This document shows, piece after piece, positions 14,301 through 16,716 of a stretch of DNA of 16,716 bases. The notes beneath the pieces were generated by a model. The model saw only the letters and a list, made by a program, of their open reading frames with translations. It searched no databases and was not told where the DNA came from. The translations under genes and the position numbers were made by a program. The stretch's first letter is position 1; every line of letters begins with the position of its first letter. Source of the DNA: a bacterium (GTDB taxonomy: Bacteria; Desulfobacterota; Deferrisomatia; Deferrisomatales; BM512); assembly GCA_009724975.1 (NCBI GenBank), contig SRXB01000012.1, positions 1 through 16,716 on the forward strand, in the 5' to 3' direction.

Positions 14301-14798
14301 GAGGTGTTCCTGCGCTATCTGGGCGGCCTTTTCCATGCGCCCGCGCCTTATGTGGAAAGGGACCTCGCCTTGGAGGCAGGCCGAAAGGGCGATAAGCCCC
14401 TCGGAGTGCTCGCGCAAAATCTCCTTGTCCATGCGGGGCTTGTAGTAAAAACCGTATTTGTTCGAAAGGCTCACGAGCCGGCAGAGGTTTTTATACCCGG
14501 CCTCGTTTCGCGCAAGCAAAATGAGGTGGTAATAGTTCTCGCCGTCGGGCCCGGGCGTGCGGTCGCGCATCGACTGGGGCGCTATGTAGGCCTCGCAGCC
14601 GATAATCGGCTTCACTCCGGCCTTCTCGGCCCCCTTGTAGAACTCCACCGCCCCGTACATCGCCCCGTGGTCGGTCATCGCCAGCGAGGGCAGGGCGTAG
14701 GCCTTGGCCTTCTTCATCAGGTCGGGCAGGCGTATTGCCCCGTCCAGAAGGCTATACTCCGTGTGGAGGTGAAGGTGTGTGAAATTGGCGTGGGACAT
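11301..14798 (-). CDS. dnaE: DNA polymerase III subunit alpha
   Basis: This is the replicative polymerase catalytic subunit, 1165 residues against 1160 in E. coli. The N-terminal PHP domain (about 5-275) carries H10, H12, D19, H44, E69, H91, C141, D209 and H211, which together look like a full metal-binding set. The polymerase core has GPGRGSAAGSLVAYALRITN (371-390), catalytic Asps D413 and D415 in PDIDVDF, D567 in KFDFLG, and the fingers motif FNKSHAAAYALVAYQTAYLK (759-778). A tandem helix-hairpin-helix region lies near 810-895, an internal clamp-binding motif QANFF at 922-926, an OB fold near 1000-1080, and the C-terminal tau-binding region after that. The DnaE1 type is clear (not PolC, not DnaE2). 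ATG 14796-14798 has AAGG ten bases upstream. It sits 12 bases after yicC. Confidence 0.98.
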   Translation of the reverse strand: MSHANFTHLHLHTEYSLLDGAIRLPDLMKKAKAYALPSLAMTDHGAMYGAVEFYKGAEKAGVKPIIGCEAYIAPQSMRDRTPGPDGENYYHLILLARNEAGYKNLCRLVSLSNKYGFYYKPRMDKEILREHSEGLIALSACLQGEVPFHIRRGRMEKAAQIAQEHLSIFGEGNFYLELMENGLKEQAEVNKGLVELGEKLSIPFVATNDCHYLEKSDAKSHEVLMCIQTGKTLASESRMKMETDAFYLRSPEEMAALFAWRPDAIANTIEIASRCNVELDISGKNYHFPKYPQAREENLADVLDRMAEEGLKKRFSEMGFDSEDKRAETYGKYLGRLKEELNIIREMKFPDYFLIVQDFINWAKNNGVPVGPGRGSAAGSLVAYALRITNIDPIPYDLLFERFLNPERVSMPDIDVDFCFENRQKVIEYVTDHYGSDKVAQITTFGKMLARAVIRDVGRVLEIPLAEVDKIAKLVPDKIGISLEEAMESEPKLRELEKSDPRIAELIRHSLRLEGLNRHASTHAAGIVISDENPLVDYLPVYNGKEGETVTQFAMKAVESIGLVKFDFLGLKTLTVIQQAVEMINRRLPEDKKLCIDDIPLDDEKVFALLSDGATTGVFQLESPGMKDTMVGLRPSVFEDIIALVALYRPGPMDLIPDFIKRKHGEIAIEYELPALEPILRDTYGVIVYQEQVMKIAQVLANYSLGEADLLRRAMGKKIPEEMEKQRERFLKGTRENSIVDEKGNKIFDLMAKFAEYGFNKSHAAAYALVAYQTAYLKAHYPVEFMASLLTNDRAHTDKIVKDLAECKDMGISVLPPDVNESEKFFSVVGDKIRFGLAAVKNVGEGAIEAVLEAREEGGPFKGLMDFCERTDLKRVNRKVLESLIMCGAYDSLRGLRSQYLAHLDLAIERSASLQKDKNRGQANFFDMLAAPAPAGGEAPKGDELPEIADLTPADKLRAEKELLGFYVSGHPLREWSELLDAHTDGTIASIIESFPDQTQVTAGGSIASLKERITKQGGKKMAIATLEDMEGAIELVVFPKAYEQAAEVLRSDSPVIVRGTFERSDEAVKIIADRVVLLGDADEEMTTEIRIRFNAAVHSEADIEALGGVLSSGEFGGDCPVFLDVEFPGKALVALKLPRTKIAPSSRFKRSMKNLFGSDVVTFR

Positions 14799-14810
14799 CT
14801 ATTTAAAGCC

Positions 14811-15698
14811 TTATTCTACGTTCTGGACCTGTTCGCGGACGCGCTCAAGCTCCGATTTCATCTCAACTACAATCGCCGAGGACTCGGCGTCCGGCGTTTT
14901 AGAGCCTATGGTGTTGACCTCGCGGTTCATCTCCTGAATGAGGAAATCTATCTTCCTGCCGATGGGATTTTGCGAGGCCAGCATCTCAAGGAACTTGTCG
15001 GCGTGGCTCTTTAGCCTTACAAGCTCCTCGTTGACGTCGGCCTTGTCGGCGAAGAGTGCTATTTCCAGCGCCAGGCGCTCCGCCGAGGTGGAATCGACTA
15101 TAACCTCCGGCACCAGCTCCCCTATCCGCCTTTGCAGGCGCTCCTTTTGCTCGGAGACGATGAGGGGGCGCTTCTCCTCTATTTTGGCGGCCAGTTCCAT
15201 CAATGTGGAAAGCTTTACGCGAAGGTCCGCCTCAAGGTCTGCCCCCTCGCGCAGCCTGAAGGCGTCAAGATCTTTGAGGGCCGACTCGAAGATTGGCTTG
15301 GCGTCCTCCCAAAGCTCCTCCGGCTCGGCCCCGACCTCGTTTTGGGCAAAGAGCGAGGGGCAGGAGAGAAGGTGCGAAAGGCTGACCTCTCCGCCAAGGC
15401 CAAGCTCACCCTTTAGCTTGACGAGGTCGGCGTAAAGGGCCTTGGCCGTATCGAAATTGAGCTCCGCCGAGGCCCCCTGCCCGCCCCTCTTGTCCCAGGA
15501 GGCGAAGACGCTCACCTGCCCGCGGGAAAGGTGCGCCTTGGCAAGCGCCTGTATGCTCGTCTCAAGAATCGCCAGGTTGTTGGGGAGCTTTGAAAAGAAG
15601 TTGAAGTAGCGGTGGTTGACCGCCTTGAAGTCCACCACCAGTTTCCTGCCGCGCACAACCCCTTCGGCGGTGCCGTAACCTGTCATGGAGCGAAGCAT
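14811..15698 (-). CDS. yicC: YicC family endoribonuclease
   Basis: YicC-family proteins are stress-linked endoribonucleases; E. coli YicC promotes decay of the small RNA RyhB. This 295-residue protein has the family N-terminus (MLRSMTGYG, then VVDFKAVNHRYFNFFSKLP) and the C-terminal DUF1732 signature (ADVNEELVRLKSH, GRKIDFLIQEMNREVNTIGSK, and a long terminal helix ending ELERVREQVQ). Length is close to the usual 285-295. The ATG directly abuts the TAA stop of the DUF4416 gene with no gap, and dnaE follows after 12 bases, so it lies inside the operon. A neighbouring gmk, common elsewhere, is absent here. Confidence 0.95.
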   Translation of the reverse strand: MLRSMTGYGTAEGVVRGRKLVVDFKAVNHRYFNFFSKLPNNLAILETSIQALAKAHLSRGQVSVFASWDKRGGQGASAELNFDTAKALYADLVKLKGELGLGGEVSLSHLLSCPSLFAQNEVGAEPEELWEDAKPIFESALKDLDAFRLREGADLEADLRVKLSTLMELAAKIEEKRPLIVSEQKERLQRRIGELVPEVIVDSTSAERLALEIALFADKADVNEELVRLKSHADKFLEMLASQNPIGRKIDFLIQEMNREVNTIGSKTPDAESSAIVVEMKSELERVREQVQNVE

Positions 15699-16229
15699 TT
15701 ATAGCCCCTTTCTTCGGGAAAGCTTGTAGGCGGCGCGAAGGCCGTTGAAAAATCTTATGGTTTCCCCGTCGCGATAGTCGGGGTAGGTCCACTCAAGGGG
15801 CCTGAAGGTTCCGCACTGGTAAAGGTATTCTATTTCGGCCCAGACCCCGCCCCCTATCGCCACGCGATGGGCCGCGGGCTTGCACGAGGCCAGCACGAAC
15901 TGCCCGAGGTCCAGCGTCCCCGGGTCGAGGTTGACCTTCCGCCGCCCGTTTTCGGCCCACCTTTGCTCAAGATTGTTGGACAAAAGCTTCAGCGCGCCGA
16001 GCGAAGCCTGATCCACCGGCTTTTCCATCGCCCAAAAGCCGCGCATAAGCCCGCCGCCCATCTCGCGCTCGTAATAGCCGGTGAAGGTGAAGGGCTCATA
16101 GGGGCTTTTCTCCCCCACCGGCCCGAAAACCTCTTCAACCGCCGCGAGGATTTCCCCCTGCGGCACTTCCGGCGAGGCCAATACCGCGATTACCAGAAGT
16201 ACCGGCTCCGGCGGCTGGGGAAGGCTCAT
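15699..16229 (-). CDS. DUF4416 family protein
   Basis: This 176-residue cytoplasmic protein resembles the DUF4416 family: LVIAVLASPE near the N-terminus, FTFTGYYEREMG, NLEQRWAENGRRKVNLDPGTLDLGQFVLASCKPAAHR, and YPDYRDGETIRFFNGLRAAYK at the end. The function of the family is unknown. Members are often encoded beside yicC in deltaproteobacteria (from memory), which matches the context here: yicC begins on the base after its stop and the heptose kinase ends three bases before its ATG. No signal peptide or membrane segment is apparent. Confidence 0.85.
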   Translation of the reverse strand: MSLPQPPEPVLLVIAVLASPEVPQGEILAAVEEVFGPVGEKSPYEPFTFTGYYEREMGGGLMRGFWAMEKPVDQASLGALKLLSNNLEQRWAENGRRKVNLDPGTLDLGQFVLASCKPAAHRVAIGGGVWAEIEYLYQCGTFRPLEWTYPDYRDGETIRFFNGLRAAYKLSRRKGL

Positions 16230-16232
16230 TTT

Positions 16233-16716
16233 TCAGCGCTTCCAGTTCTTGATGGCCTTGCCCAGCTCCTGCGGGGTGACCACGGCGGTTCCCAGCTTGC
16301 CCACCACTACGCCGCTGGCGAGGTTGGCCAAAAGCGCGGCGTCGACCAGGTCCACCCCCGCCGCCATCGCCAGTGCGAAGACCGAGATGGCGGTGTCGCC
16401 CGCGCCGGTTACGTCGAAGACGTCTCTGGCCTCGGTGGTTATGTGGGCGCTTTCGCCGGCCTTCCTCACAAGGCTCATGCCCTTCTCGCTGCGGGTCACC
16501 AGCACCGAATCGAGGCCCAGGCTCTTCATCAGGGCTCTTCCGGCCCTCTCGGCGTCGGCGTCGGTAACCACCCTCACCCCGCTCATCGCCTCCGTCTCCT
16601 TAACGTTTGGGGTGATGACGCTCACCCCCTTGTAGCACGCGAGGTTCACGGGCTTTGGATCGACGAGGATGGGTATCGAGCGCTTACGCGCGCAGGGAAC
16701 GAGCTCCTCCATGAGG
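16233..16716 (-). CDS. rfaE1: D-glycero-beta-D-manno-heptose-7-phosphate kinase, C-terminal part
   Basis: Only about 160 C-terminal residues are in the window; the 5' end lies beyond the right edge. This is a PfkB/ribokinase-fold kinase that phosphorylates heptose-7-phosphate at C1 on the way to ADP-heptose for LPS core. Seen here are LVDPKP, VSVITPNVKETEAMSG, VLVTRSEKGMSL, the catalytic loop VFDVTGAGDT (general base Asp in GAGD) and ANLASGVVVGKLGTAVVTPQEL, the last very characteristic of the HldE/RfaE kinase domain. The protein stops shortly after this motif, so it is the single-domain kinase without the fused adenylyltransferase of E. coli HldE; a separate rfaE2 should exist elsewhere. It heads the visible part of the operon. 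Confidence 0.92.
   Translation of the reverse strand, partial: LMEELVPCARKRSIPILVDPKPVNLACYKGVSVITPNVKETEAMSGVRVVTDADAERAGRALMKSLGLDSVLVTRSEKGMSLVRKAGESAHITTEARDVFDVTGAGDTAISVFALAMAAGVDLVDAALLANLASGVVVGKLGTAVVTPQELGKAIKNWKR

Noticed and set aside
13938..15014. 358-codon open frame on the plus strand
   Set aside because: It spans the 5' half of dnaE and the end of yicC in antisense, and both of those are unambiguous genes.

Overview
The window reads as a high-GC stretch of chromosome from a Gram-negative bacterium. The clues are a heptose-kinase gene of the LPS-core pathway, several Sec-exported and lipid-anchored envelope proteins, and the gene order rfaE1 / DUF4416 / yicC and miaB / bifunctional nuclease, an order I associate with Desulfuromonadales, Myxococcota and other deltaproteobacterial lineages (from memory, not searched). 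Coding density is very high. No tRNA, rRNA, CRISPR array, insertion sequence or phage gene was seen, and no gene-free stretch exceeds 300 bases; the longest is about 150 bases, at 7079-7226.

Layout. (1) Positions 1-7078, minus strand: one tightly packed operon read right to left. A eukaryote-type UTP-glucose-1-phosphate uridylyltransferase is followed by four exported proteins: an OmpA-like/YfaP-like protein, a small coiled-coil protein, a TPR/coiled-coil protein, and a TPR lipoprotein that runs off the left edge. Junctions are ATGA overlaps, a 16-base overlap and an 11-base gap, so translation is probably coupled. (2) Positions 7079-7226: an AT-rich divergent promoter region. (3) Positions 7227-8405, plus strand: a small unknown protein and a FliA-type (sigma-28) sigma factor. 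(4) Positions 8406-8468: a short convergent gap with two hairpins. (5) Positions 8469-16716, minus strand: a second dense operon, rfaE1 (partial) - DUF4416 - yicC - dnaE - miaB - bifunctional nuclease - ArsM-like methyltransferase. It mixes housekeeping functions: LPS heptose synthesis, RNA turnover, replication and tRNA modification.

How the genes may work together. The first operon pairs a UDP-glucose source with four uncharacterised periplasmic or outer-membrane proteins whose architecture (TPR arrays, coiled coils, a degenerate peptidoglycan-type domain) fits a scaffold or envelope machine. This is the best candidate here for an undescribed system. The other points of interest are an ArsM-family methyltransferase that lacks two arsenic-binding cysteines, a sigma factor whose annotated-length start coincides with a near-consensus promoter, a DnaE that keeps a complete set of PHP metal ligands, and repeated use of TTG/GTG start codons that Shine-Dalgarno spacing supports.
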